Below, one piece after another: positions 25,391 through 33,846 of a stretch of DNA of 64,000 bases. The notes beneath the pieces were generated by a model. The model did not search any database, had not been told where the DNA came from, and saw nothing but the letters and a program-made list of their open reading frames with translations. The stretch covers positions 62,001-126,000 of the forward strand of contig JAPPBN010000026.1 of NCBI GenBank assembly GCA_026705025.1, read 5' to 3'. The position numbers and the translations under genes are program-made. The stretch's first letter is position 1. Each line of letters opens with the position of its first letter. The stretch comes from Bin125 sp026705025 (lineage in GTDB: Bacteria; Chloroflexota; Dehalococcoidia; Bin125).

Positions 25391-26314
25391 TTAGGAGGTG
25401 TTCGCGGTTGTTTGGGCGAGGAGGGCGTCTCTTTTTTCTACGAGGCGCAGGGCTTCTTGGCGTTGGGGGTGCCAGGGGTTGTGCTGGGGGTAGTCGTTGA
25501 GCCAGTCTCGGTGGCGGAGGGCGTCCTGGAGCTGTCGTTCGACTTCGTTGAGGGCCTGTTGGAGTTCGGGTGGGGCTGATTTTTCGTCGGAATTGGCTGA
25601 AGTGGCGTCCTGGGCTGGGTTTGGGGTGGATTCCTGTTCGGTCTTGTTCGGTACTGTTCGGGTGGGATCGCTTGTTTGGGGTATGGAACTGGTCGCGGGT
25701 TGCGGGGAGCCCCCCTCTGCCTGCGGCATCTCCCCCCGCGGAGCGGGGGGAGAAAAGGGATCGCGGGCGTTGGTTTGCTTTTCAGGATTGGCTTGCGGAG
25801 GTTGTCCTGTCTGATCCTGTCTTGGTTCGGGGATGAAGGCGAGCGGTTGGTCGGGGTCGGGGTCTTCGGGGGCGGGTGTGGGTTGTTGCATCTGTTGGGT
25901 TTCTTCGGGGGTGGGCGGGTGCAGGCGGTCGGCTTTGGGATAGCGGGCGCCGTAGCGGTCGACGGCGACTCCGCCCTGGAGGAGCTCGGCGGAGCGGTCT
26001 GATTCGTCGCGGCGGATCTGGGGGAGAGCGGAGAGCAGCAGGCGCAGTTCGTGCAGGTCGGCGCGGCGCTGGTCGTGGAGGGGGTCGTCGGGGTCGCTGA
26101 AGTGGATCAGGTGGTCGACGATCTGGTCGGCGGCGAGTTCCTGGATCAGGTCTGAGCGGAAGAGTTCGTAGTCCCTGAGATAGGCGTGGACGGTGGAGAC
26201 GGAACAGTGCATGCGCTGGGCGATCTGGCGCATGGTGAGTCCCTGCATGCGGAGCTGCTGGGCCTCGAGGATGCGGGCGCGCCGGGCGGGGTTGGGGTAT
26301 TGGGGGAAGGACAT
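25391..26314 (-). CDS. HTH-domain protein with disordered middle, repeat element in frame
   Basis: 307 residues. The N-terminal 55 residues form a helix-turn-helix (RRARILEAQQLRMQGLTMRQ, then IAQRMHCSVSTVHAYLRDYE), like homeodomain-type or small-terminase-type DNA-binding modules. A helical segment to about residue 115 follows, then a Pro/Gln/Glu-rich linker. Within that linker, about residues 185-205 (FSPPAPRGEMPQAEGGSP) are encoded by a type B intergenic repeat. A charged, helical C-terminal end (ELQQALNEVERQLQDALRHR) closes it. The ATG follows AAGGAG. It is divergent from the MFS array and could regulate it; that role is inference. Confidence 0.7.
   Translation of the reverse strand: MSFPQYPNPARRARILEAQQLRMQGLTMRQIAQRMHCSVSTVHAYLRDYELFRSDLIQELAADQIVDHLIHFSDPDDPLHDQRRADLHELRLLLSALPQIRRDESDRSAELLQGGVAVDRYGARYPKADRLHPPTPEETQQMQQPTPAPEDPDPDQPLAFIPEPRQDQTGQPPQANPEKQTNARDPFSPPAPRGEMPQAEGGSPQPATSSIPQTSDPTRTVPNKTEQESTPNPAQDATSANSDEKSAPPELQQALNEVERQLQDALRHRDWLNDYPQHNPWHPQRQEALRLVEKRDALLAQTTANTS
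25709..25759. repeat. Type B palindromic repeat inside a coding sequence
   Basis: CTGCCTGCGGCATCTCCC with CTCCCCCCGC/GCGGGGGGAG-like arms, closely matching 22892-22941. It keeps the reading frame of the HTH-domain gene open and adds about 17 codons. Confidence 0.8.
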
Positions 26315-26351
26315 GTTCGGCTGCTCCTTGGTTGAAGGTTGGACGGTTTCT

Positions 26352-26364
26352 TACATCGTATGTA
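26352..26364. promoter_or_regulatory. Inverted repeat TACAT-N3-ATGTA, possible operator
   Basis: TACAT CGT ATGTA lies 38 bases upstream of the HTH gene start in the HTH/MFS divergent region, an AT-rich spot in GC-rich surroundings. It could be an autoregulatory operator; only one copy is seen. Confidence 0.3.
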
Positions 26365-26446
26365 TGTTCTGATGGATTGGCGTTGATGGGGTTGTGTTGC
26401 TGTTGACGTTGGGGAGAAGCGCGGGGCGTCGGGTTGGGATACCGCG

Positions 26447-26484
26447 GGGCCCTCACCCCAACCCTCTCCCTCAGGGAGAGGGGG
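26447..26484. repeat. Palindromic intergenic repeat (type A)
   Basis: CCCTCACCCCAACCCTCTCC followed by CTCAGGGAGAGGGGG, the same unit as 25331 and 38451, next to a GCCCCGCA/TGCGGGGC palindrome (26508-26528) that also appears within the 36211 element. Confidence 0.8.
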
Positions 26485-26558
26485 CCGGAAGGGGGATCGC
26501 GGGCTGGGCCCCGCATCGAGTGCGGGGCATCGGAAGGGAGAGCGCGCGGGGCATCGGA

Positions 26559-26579
26559 GGGGGGGAGGGGTGGGAGGGG
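26559..26579 (+). other. G-quadruplex motif upstream of the MFS array
   Basis: On the plus strand the tract reads G7-A-G4-T-G3-A-G4, four G runs with one-base loops, the pattern of very stable quadruplexes. A second three-run tract (GGGGTGGGTGGGG) follows at about 26604. Both are upstream of the ATG at 26715 on the sense strand. Confidence 0.55.
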
Positions 26580-26714
26580 TGTGCGTAGTGGGTGACGGAT
26601 GTAGGGGTGGGTGGGGAGATGTTTCGCGTAGCGCGAAGGGTTTCTGGGTCGTAGCCTGTCTGAGGTTGGAGTGAGGGTGCGGTTGCTCGCGACACGCTCG
26701 GCAGTTAACGACGT

Positions 26715-28109
26715 ATGAGACAGCTCCGGCAGACGTTTGCGGCCTTTGTGGTGCGCGATTTCCGTTACATGTGGGGCGGTTCGCTGCTGTCGGTGACGGC
26801 GTTCATGACGTCGTTTTCATTGATTCCGTCGGTCGCGTATGAGCTGACGGGGAGCTACACGGCGGCCGGGATCGCGATGCTGGGGTCGGGGATCTCACAG
26901 ACGCTGCTGGGGCCGATCGGCGGGGTGATTGCGGACCGATATCGGAAGAAACCGTTGGTGGTGGCGGGGCAAGCGATGCCGGGCATTCTGCTCGGCGCGC
27001 TGGGCACGCTGATTGTGACGGATCACATTAGTGTGCCGCTGCTGGTCGTGGCGACGCTGGTGATGGGCGCGGGATTCGCGTTGATGGGTCCGGCGCGTCA
27101 GGCCTGGACGGGGTTCATCGTGCCTCGGCGGTTGCTGCCCAATGCAGTGGCGCTGCAACAGATGTCGATGAATACCGGGCAGGTGCTGGGGCCGACGCTG
27201 ATCGCGGTGTTCGCGGCCTTCATGGCGCTGGAGGGACGCAACACGGGAATTCTGTTCCTGGTCGTGGCGTCGTTCTTCGCGTTCGTATTGCCAATGACGG
27301 CGTCGATCCGAACCGAGGGACCTGCCACCCCTGTTGATCAGCGCCGGTCGATGCGAGTCGAACTGCTCGAAGGGTTCCGGTATCTGCGCGGCAATCCACG
27401 GCTGCGACACCTGTGGTTCTACTTCTCGCTGATGGTCGCCTGCGGTTGGGGCTTTCAGACGTTGCTGCCCGGCATCCTGGCGCAGGAGTTCGGGCGGGCG
27501 CCAACGGATGTCGGCGCGACCTACATGATTTTCGGGGTTTCCTCGCTCGTGATTAACATCGTGCTGGCGGGGGCCGTCTCAGGGCGCTGGGCCTGGCCGC
27601 TGCTGATGATCATGGGCCTGGTCATGGCCGTGGGCTTCTGGCTGGTGGCGATTGCGCCGAGCTACGGCGCGTTCCTGATTCTGGGGGCATTCATCGGCAC
27701 CGGCCGGTCGGGGACGATGCTGGTCAACCAGTCGCTGATGATGGGCAACACCAAGCCGGCCTATTTCGGCCGGGTGATGTCGTTTGCGATGATGGCCTTT
27801 GGATTCCAGGCGCTGTTCGGCCCGGTCTGGGGCGGGATCGCCGACGTGGTCGGCGGTCCTCAGACGATGGCTCTGATCGGTGTGATTGCAGCCGGAGCGA
27901 CGGCGTTCATGTTTGTCGGCTGGCTGCGGACGCGAAACCTGCCGCTTGAAGCCGGGACGGCCGCCGCCAGCATGGGGCGGCGGATAGGTACGGCGGTGCA
28001 GCGTCCAGCACCTGCGTCGGAGTCTGCCAACGGTGTCGAGGGGCAACCGGCGTTCGCCGCGCAGCTTGCGCCAGTCGCGCTGATGGATCCACAGAAGGTT
28101 CGGCAATGA
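26715..28109 (+). CDS. MFS transporter, drug/metabolite exporter-like (array copy 1)
   Basis: 464 residues with 12 predicted membrane helices, resembling the EntS/MFS_3 exporter group. The loop between helices 2 and 3 has GGVIADRYRKKPLVV, the MFS motif A form. FRYLRGNPRLRHLWFY marks the domain junction and YFGRVMSFAMMAFG the second-half loop. The C-terminal tail after the last helix is variable until its end, FAAQLAPVALMDPQKVRQ, a peptide shared by the whole array. The stop overlaps the next start (ATGA). It is the first gene of a tandem array behind a long regulatory region. Substrate unknown. Confidence 0.9.
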   Translation: MRQLRQTFAAFVVRDFRYMWGGSLLSVTAFMTSFSLIPSVAYELTGSYTAAGIAMLGSGISQTLLGPIGGVIADRYRKKPLVVAGQAMPGILLGALGTLIVTDHISVPLLVVATLVMGAGFALMGPARQAWTGFIVPRRLLPNAVALQQMSMNTGQVLGPTLIAVFAAFMALEGRNTGILFLVVASFFAFVLPMTASIRTEGPATPVDQRRSMRVELLEGFRYLRGNPRLRHLWFYFSLMVACGWGFQTLLPGILAQEFGRAPTDVGATYMIFGVSSLVINIVLAGAVSGRWAWPLLMIMGLVMAVGFWLVAIAPSYGAFLILGAFIGTGRSGTMLVNQSLMMGNTKPAYFGRVMSFAMMAFGFQALFGPVWGGIADVVGGPQTMALIGVIAAGATAFMFVGWLRTRNLPLEAGTAAASMGRRIGTAVQRPAPASESANGVEGQPAFAAQLAPVALMDPQKVRQ

Positions 28110-29524
28110 ACCGACCGTCCGGCCGCTTCGGCGGCGCATTCGAGTCCTTTGGGCACCGCAACTACCGCCTGCTGTGGGGCGGCTCGCTGCTCTCGACGAC
28201 GGCGTTCATGACGACGTTCCTGCTGGTGCCGATCGTCGGCTATGAGATCACGGGGTCGTATGCGCTGTCGACGCTGGCGCAGATGGGCAGCGGCCTGTCG
28301 ATGTTCTTCCTGGGACCGCTGGGCGGAGTGATCGCGGATCGGTATCCGAAGAAGCCGCTGGTGCTGGCGGGTCAGATTTTTCCGGCGCTGCTGATCGTGG
28401 GCACGGGGATCATGATCGTGACCGGGATCATCACGATTCCGTTGCTGTTCCTGGCGACGCTGATGATGGGCTTCGGGTTTGCGCTGATGGGTCCGGCGCG
28501 TCAGGCATGGCTGGGCGAGCTAATCCCGCGTCGGCTGCTGGGCAACGGCGTGGCGCTGCAGCAGATGTCGCAGAACATGGCGCGCGTGCTCGGCCCGATG
28601 CTGGGGTCGATCGCGGTGTTCTTCGGCGTGTCGTCGGGGGCGCTGTACCTGTCGGTGGCGGGGCTGTTCCTGATCGTCGTGCCGCTAACGACGATGTTGC
28701 CGCGCACGAGGCCGCCGCACCAGGAGGGCGATCAGCCGCGGCGGACGGCGATGGGCGACCTGATCCACGGGTTTGCTTACCTGCGCTCGAACCGGCGTCT
28801 GCGGCTGCTGTGGCTGTACTGGATGGTGATTGTCGTTTGCGGGTTCTCGGTGAACGCGCTGACGCCGGGGATTATGGATCGGGAGTTTGGGCGGTCGGCG
28901 CAGGAGGCGTTCATCGTCTTCCTGCCGTTCGGGATTTCGTCGGTGTTGATCAGCATTCCGCTGGCAGGGCTTATGAGCGGTCGGTTTGCGTGGCCGTTGC
29001 TGCTGATCTTCGGGCTGGCCTCGTCGGTGACGTTGTGGGCGTTTGCGATCGCGCCGACGTTCGAGACGTTGATCCTGCTGGCTCTGCCGGTGGGGGCGGC
29101 GACATCGGGTGTGATGTTGATCAACATGTCGCTGATGATGACGAATTCGCGGGCCGAGTACTTCGGTCGGGTGATGTCGTTCATCATGCTGGGCTACGGG
29201 ATGCAGTCGGTGATGGCGCCGGTGTGGGGCGGGTTGGCGGAATGGCTGGGCGGCCGTGAGGCGCTGATCGCCGTGGGTGTGGTGGCGTTGTTTGCGACGG
29301 TGTTGATGACGTTCGGCTGGTTGCGAACTCGTCATTTGCCGCTTGAACTGGGGACAGCGGCTGCGGACGAGGAGCCGGAACGCGCCAGAGCGTCGAGTCC
29401 GCGTGTGACCCGGCAGCCGGTGCCGGCGTTCGCGTCTCAGGTTGCGCCGGTTGTGTTGATGGGCGCGCAGAAGCCTCCAGGCGGGAGCGGCGAATTGCCT
29501 CGTCTCGCGGCGGGCGGCGATTGA
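28106..29524 (+). CDS. MFS transporter (array copy 2)
   Basis: 472 residues, 12 predicted helices, closely related to the flanking copies. Motif A is GGVIADRYPKKPLVL; LMGPARQAWLGELIPRRLLG and YFGRVMSFIMLGYG are shared with the other copies. The cytoplasmic tail holds FASQVAPVVLMGAQKPPGG and ends AAGGD, like copies 3 and 4b. The ATG overlaps the stop of copy 1; the TGA overlaps the ATG of copy 3 (TGATG), so translation is coupled along the array. A proton-driven exporter of an unknown compound is likely. Confidence 0.9.
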   Translation: MNRPSGRFGGAFESFGHRNYRLLWGGSLLSTTAFMTTFLLVPIVGYEITGSYALSTLAQMGSGLSMFFLGPLGGVIADRYPKKPLVLAGQIFPALLIVGTGIMIVTGIITIPLLFLATLMMGFGFALMGPARQAWLGELIPRRLLGNGVALQQMSQNMARVLGPMLGSIAVFFGVSSGALYLSVAGLFLIVVPLTTMLPRTRPPHQEGDQPRRTAMGDLIHGFAYLRSNRRLRLLWLYWMVIVVCGFSVNALTPGIMDREFGRSAQEAFIVFLPFGISSVLISIPLAGLMSGRFAWPLLLIFGLASSVTLWAFAIAPTFETLILLALPVGAATSGVMLINMSLMMTNSRAEYFGRVMSFIMLGYGMQSVMAPVWGGLAEWLGGREALIAVGVVALFATVLMTFGWLRTRHLPLELGTAAADEEPERARASSPRVTRQPVPAFASQVAPVVLMGAQKPPGGSGELPRLAAGGD

Positions 29525-30888
29525 TGCGTCGGAGCTTCGCGGCGTTCGGGGCTGGTAACTATCGGTTGTTGTGGGGCGGCACGCTGTTTTCGACGATGGC
29601 CTTCATGACCAGCTTTCTGCTGGTACCGATCGTGGCGTATGAGATCACCGAGTCGTACGCGGCCTCGGGGTTTGCTCAGATGGGCAGCGGCGTCTCGATG
29701 CTGTTACTGGGTCCGATTGGCGGCGTGATCGCCGACCGTTACTCGAAGAAGCCGTTGGTGATGATCGGCCAGATCGTTCCGGCGCTGCTGATCGTGGGCA
29801 CCGGCGTGTTGGTCGTGACCGGTCTGATCACGATCTGGATGCTGTTCGTCTCCAGCCTGCTGATGGGGGTGGGTTTTGCGCTGATGGGTCCGGCGCGGCA
29901 GGCATGGATGGGCGAGCTGATTCCACGGTCGCTGATGGGCAGCGGGGTCGGCCTGATGCAGGTGGCGCAGAACCTGGCGCTGGTGCTGGGGCCGATGCTG
30001 GGGTCGGTGTTGCTGATCGCGTTTGCGCTTGGCTCCGGACAGATCTACTTCCTGATTGCGGGGTTCTTCCTGGTCGCGCTGCCGTTGACCACCTGGTTGC
30101 CGAATGCGCCGGCGACGGCCGTGGCCGGGCGTCGATCGATTGCGCGCGAACTGGGGTCGGGGTTCAAGTACCTGATGGACAGTCCGCGGTTACGCATGCT
30201 GTGGGCCTTCTGGATGGTGATTACCGTCTGCCGGTTCTCGGCGCAGGTGCTGCTGCCGGGGTACATCGAGCGGAACTTCGGGGTTCCGGCGAGTGACATC
30301 TTCCTGCTGTATCTGGTTGTGGGCGTGGTTTCTCTGATCGCCAATGTGCCGCTGGCGGGGATGGTGTCGGGACCGCGAGCCTGGCCGTTGTTGATCGGAT
30401 TCGGGCTGCTGTTGTCGCTGGTCTTCGTGTTCGCCTCGCTGGCGCCGTCATTTTCCGCGATGATGCTGCTGGCGATTCTGGTCGGAATCTCGTCGAGCGG
30501 CGTTCTGCTGGTGAACCAGGCGCTGATCATGACCAACTCGCGGCCTGAGTTTTTCGGGCGGGTGATGTCGTTCGTGGTGCTCGGGTTCGCCGCGCAGTCG
30601 TTGCTTGGTCCGATCTGGGGGGTGAGCGCCGACGCGATCGGCGGGCGCGAGACGATGTTCGTGGTCGCGATGATCGTGCTCGGCGCAACCGTGACGCTGG
30701 GCGTTGGCTGGCGTCGCACGCGTCGCTTGCCGCTGGACGCGGGCACTCCGGCCGCCCTTGCGGCTGCGGGGACCTCTCTGGGCTCGCGTCGATTGGCGCC
30801 GACTCCGGCGTTCGCCAGGCAGCTTGCGCCGGTCGTGCGGATGGGCAGGCAGAAACAACGGACGACGCCGCTTCCGGGCGGCGACTAG
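29524..30888 (+). CDS. MFS transporter (array copy 3)
   Basis: 454 residues from the ATG at 29524, overlapping the previous TGA by one base; a TTG one codon earlier is less likely. 12 predicted helices, motif A GGVIADRYSKKPLVM, LMGPARQAWMGELIPRSLMG, and FFGRVMSFVVLGFA. The tail carries FARQLAPVVRMGRQKQR and ends GGD. A nine-base gap leads to the next copy. Sequence differences among copies are spread over the protein and include many synonymous changes, so the duplications are old rather than recent. Confidence 0.9.
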   Translation: MRRSFAAFGAGNYRLLWGGTLFSTMAFMTSFLLVPIVAYEITESYAASGFAQMGSGVSMLLLGPIGGVIADRYSKKPLVMIGQIVPALLIVGTGVLVVTGLITIWMLFVSSLLMGVGFALMGPARQAWMGELIPRSLMGSGVGLMQVAQNLALVLGPMLGSVLLIAFALGSGQIYFLIAGFFLVALPLTTWLPNAPATAVAGRRSIARELGSGFKYLMDSPRLRMLWAFWMVITVCRFSAQVLLPGYIERNFGVPASDIFLLYLVVGVVSLIANVPLAGMVSGPRAWPLLIGFGLLLSLVFVFASLAPSFSAMMLLAILVGISSSGVLLVNQALIMTNSRPEFFGRVMSFVVLGFAAQSLLGPIWGVSADAIGGRETMFVVAMIVLGATVTLGVGWRRTRRLPLDAGTPAALAAAGTSLGSRRLAPTPAFARQLAPVVRMGRQKQRTTPLPGGD

Positions 30889-30897
30889 GCTCGAGCG

Positions 30898-33723
30898 ATG
30901 ACCAGACTCAGCGTCACCTTTGCGGCGCTCGCGGTTCCGAACTTCCGCCGCCAGTGGATTGCTTCGACGCTGGCGACGACGGCGTTCATGACGACGTTCG
31001 TGCTGGTGCCGATCGTGGCGTACCAGTTGACCGGCTCGTACGCGGCTTCGGGGTTTGCGGCGATGGGGAATGGCGTGGGGATGCTGTTCCTGACGCCGCT
31101 GGGCGGGGTGGTGGCGGATCGGTTCCCGAAGAAGCCGATCGTGCTGATGGGTCAGTATTCGACGTTGGTGGTGATCGCCGGCACCGGCGTACTGATCGCG
31201 ACTGACTTGATCACAATCCCATTGCTCTTTGCCTCGACTCTGCTGAGCGGGGCCACATTTGCGCTGACCGGTCCAGCTCGCCAGTCGTGGGTGGCAGAGC
31301 TGGTGCCCGGCCGGCTCGTGCCCAACGCAGTCGCGTTGCAACAGATGGGGATCAACATCGCCCAGGTGCTGGGGCCGACCCTCGCCTCGGTCGCGGTAGT
31401 CGCATTCAACGTGAATGCCGGCGGCGTGTACCTCGGAATCTCCCTGGTCTTCTTGATTGTCGTCCCGCTCAACCACCTCCTGCCTCGGACGATGCCCAAG
31501 GTCGTCGAGCGGCGATCGCCGCGGCGGGAGCTGGCGGACGGCTTCCACTATCTGCGACGCAATCCGCGGCTGCGGATTCTGTGGGTGTTCTGGCTCGTGA
31601 TCGTGATTTGCGGATTCGCGATCCAGACGTTGATGCCGGGCATTCTGGACCAGGAGTTCTCGCGCTCTTCCGACGAAGCCGTGCTGATCAATGCGATCTT
31701 TGGGATATCCGCGCTCGCGATCAATCTGCCATTGGCTGGCCTGGTCGGCGGTCGGCTGGCCTGGCCGCTGTTGCTGGGCACGGCGATCCTGATGGCCGTT
31801 GGTCTGTGGATGGTGGCGTGGGCTCCGACATACGGACTGGTGCTGATCCTGAGCGCCGTGGCCGGGGCGGGACGCTCGGGGGTGATGCTCGTCAACCAGG
31901 CGATCATGATGTCGAACACGAAGCCCGAGTACTTCGGCCGCGTGATGGCCTACGTGCTGATGGCGTTCGGATTGCAGTCGATCACCGCGCCGGCCTGGGG
32001 CATCATCGCCGACGTTATCGGCGGTCGGGAGACGCTGCTGCTGGTCGGCGTGATCGTGGTTGGGGCGACCGCGCTGATGTTCCTCGGTTGGGTTACGACG
32101 CGGCGGCTGCCGCTCGAAGTTGGGACGGCCGCCGCCACGGTGGCGAACGCGTCGGGGCAACCGGAAGTCGAGACCGAACCGAGGACTGCTCCAAGCCCTG
32201 CGTACAGCCCGCTGTTTGCTGCGCAGGTTGCGCCGATCGTGCTGATGGAGGGGCAGAACCGCGAGCCGCAATCCCGAGCGGCGATTAGCCTGAGGCTAAT
32301 GAATCGCCTGCGGGATACCTTCGCCTCGCTCGCCGTGCGGGACTACCGGCTGCTGTGGATCGGGTCGTTGATGGCGACGACGGCCTTCATGACCACGTTT
32401 TACCTGGTGCCGATCGTGGCCTACGAGATCACAGGTTCTTACGCCGCGTCGGGGTTCGCACAGGCCGGCATGGTTGCCCAACTCGTGCTGGGACCGTTTG
32501 GCGGCGTGATCGCCGACCGCTACAAGAAGAAGCCGCTGGTGCTGGGCAGCCAGATCATCCCTTGCGCGATCATCGTCGTGACCGGGATCCTGATCGTGAG
32601 CGACAGCATCACGATCCCGTTGCTATTCGGCTCGACCTTCCTGATGGGCGGGACGTTCTCGTTGATGGGTCCGGCGCGGCAGTCGTGGGTCGTGGAGCTG
32701 GTGCCGCAGCGGCTGCTGCCCAACGCTGTCGCGTTGCAGAACATGTCGATCAACATCGCGGCCGTGATCGGGCCGGCGCTGGCCGCGATTCTCGTCGTCT
32801 CGATGGGCCTCAACTCGGGCATTCTCTACATGCTGGTGGCGGTGCCGTTTGTGATCGTGATCCCCCTGACGTTGATGATCAGCGGCAGCGGGCGGGCCAC
32901 GCCTCCGGAGGAACGCAAGGCGATGGCGACCGAGATGCTGGCCGGCCTGACCTACATCACGCGGCGGCCAAACCTGCGCAGCCTCTGGTTGTTCTGGACG
33001 CTGATCGTGGTCACCGGATTTGCGCTGCAGACGCTGGTACCGGGCTTGCTGGACCAGGAATTCGGTCGGTCCGAGAGCGAGGCGCTGATTATTGGCACGA
33101 TCTGGGGGGTGACGGCGTTGCCGATCAACATCATGCTGGCCGGGATGGTCGGCGGACGCTGGGCCTGGCCGCTGCTGTTCCTCTCGGCGCTGGCGCTGGC
33201 CGGCGGCATCTGGCTGACTGCCTGGTCGCCGGTTTACGCGGTGCTGCTGATCGTCTCGGCGATCGCCGGCGGGGCGCGGTCGGCCGTGATGCTGCTCAAC
33301 CAGGCGATCATGATGACGAACACGCGGCCCGAGTACTTCGGACGTGTGATCAGCTGGGTGTTCATGGCCTTTGGTCTGCAGGGCATCCTGGCGCCGGTCT
33401 GGGGGATCGTGGCTGACGCGATCGGCGGTCGGGAGACGCTGTACATCGTGGGTCTGGTGGTTGTGGCCGGGACGATTCTGATGGCGTTGTCAAGGGCGCG
33501 GAATCGGCGGATTCCACCGGAGCCCGGGACGGCGGCCTACTCGATCGCAGGTTTCGGCGGCGAACAGCCTCCCGAGCCTGAGCCTCGATTAGTCCCGTCC
33601 GAGCCGAGAACCGCTCCGAGCCCGGCGATCAGTCCGCTGTTTGCGGCTCGCCTGGCGCCGGTGGTGCTGATGGAGGGTCAGAAGCCGCGTTCTGCAGGGC
33701 CTGCGATCTCCGGCGGCGACTAG
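30898..33723 (+). CDS. Two MFS transporters fused in one reading frame (array copies 4a and 4b)
   Basis: 941 residues: two complete 12-helix MFS units, about residues 1-467 and 468-941. The join reads ..VLMEGQNREPQSRAAISLRLMNRLRDTF. In the paralogues this place reads MEGQKPR..GGD and stop. Adding one base after 32258 restores MEGQKPRAAIPSGD and the TAG at 32286-32288, ten bases before an ATG at 32299 that starts copy 4b. So the fusion looks like a one-base deletion in copy 4a (or a sequencing error); the second unit can also start by itself at 32299. Motif A occurs in both halves (GGVVADRFPKKPIVL, GGVIADRYKKKPLVL). The tail of 4b ends FAARLAPVVLMEGQKPR..GGD. Confidence 0.85.
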   Translation: MTRLSVTFAALAVPNFRRQWIASTLATTAFMTTFVLVPIVAYQLTGSYAASGFAAMGNGVGMLFLTPLGGVVADRFPKKPIVLMGQYSTLVVIAGTGVLIATDLITIPLLFASTLLSGATFALTGPARQSWVAELVPGRLVPNAVALQQMGINIAQVLGPTLASVAVVAFNVNAGGVYLGISLVFLIVVPLNHLLPRTMPKVVERRSPRRELADGFHYLRRNPRLRILWVFWLVIVICGFAIQTLMPGILDQEFSRSSDEAVLINAIFGISALAINLPLAGLVGGRLAWPLLLGTAILMAVGLWMVAWAPTYGLVLILSAVAGAGRSGVMLVNQAIMMSNTKPEYFGRVMAYVLMAFGLQSITAPAWGIIADVIGGRETLLLVGVIVVGATALMFLGWVTTRRLPLEVGTAAATVANASGQPEVETEPRTAPSPAYSPLFAAQVAPIVLMEGQNREPQSRAAISLRLMNRLRDTFASLAVRDYRLLWIGSLMATTAFMTTFYLVPIVAYEITGSYAASGFAQAGMVAQLVLGPFGGVIADRYKKKPLVLGSQIIPCAIIVVTGILIVSDSITIPLLFGSTFLMGGTFSLMGPARQSWVVELVPQRLLPNAVALQNMSINIAAVIGPALAAILVVSMGLNSGILYMLVAVPFVIVIPLTLMISGSGRATPPEERKAMATEMLAGLTYITRRPNLRSLWLFWTLIVVTGFALQTLVPGLLDQEFGRSESEALIIGTIWGVTALPINIMLAGMVGGRWAWPLLFLSALALAGGIWLTAWSPVYAVLLIVSAIAGGARSAVMLLNQAIMMTNTRPEYFGRVISWVFMAFGLQGILAPVWGIVADAIGGRETLYIVGLVVVAGTILMALSRARNRRIPPEPGTAAYSIAGFGGEQPPEPEPRLVPSEPRTAPSPAISPLFAARLAPVVLMEGQKPRSAGPAISGGD

Positions 33724-33846
33724 CTCGCGGCCGGAGCGGGAGCTTTTGCATCGGAAACCCAGGCAGTTTCCTCTCCCGCGGAAATCCCTCTCTTCGGAGC
33801 TAGACTTGCTCCCGTTGTGCTGATGGAGGGTCAGAAACCGCGGTGA
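33724..33846 (+). pseudogene. Orphan C-terminal tail of a lost MFS copy
   Basis: Directly after the TAG of copy 4b, 40 further sense codons stay in the same frame and end in the peptide SSPAEIPLFGARLAPVVLME (then GQKPR, stop), the conserved array tail. Codons differ synonymously from copy 4b (CTT GCT CCC GTT versus CTG GCG CCG GTG), so it is not a fresh duplicate of that tail. The rest of the gene is missing. Its TGA (33844-33846) overlaps the GTG start of the next MFS gene. Confidence 0.75.

Larger units (their letters stand above)
26315..26714. other. Long intergenic region between HTH gene and MFS array
   Basis: No gene is visible. It holds, in order: an inverted repeat near the HTH start (26352-26364), a type A repeat (26447-26484), the palindrome GCCCCGCATCGAGTGCGGGGC-like unit (26508-26528), two copies of GCGGGGCATCGGA, a run of G tracts (26559-26579 and 26604-26616), and a short hairpin TTCGCG-TAG-CGCGAA at about 26622-26637. 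The promoters of both divergent units must lie here. Confidence 0.7.

Noticed and set aside
25331..26528. CRISPR array
   Set aside because: Repeats are palindromic, of different types, irregularly spaced, with genes between them; no spacers of uniform length.
30448..32271. 607-codon open frame on the minus strand across the MFS array
   Set aside because: Arg/His/Gln-rich translation with no family pattern, fully antisense to clear transporters; caused by GC-biased third positions.
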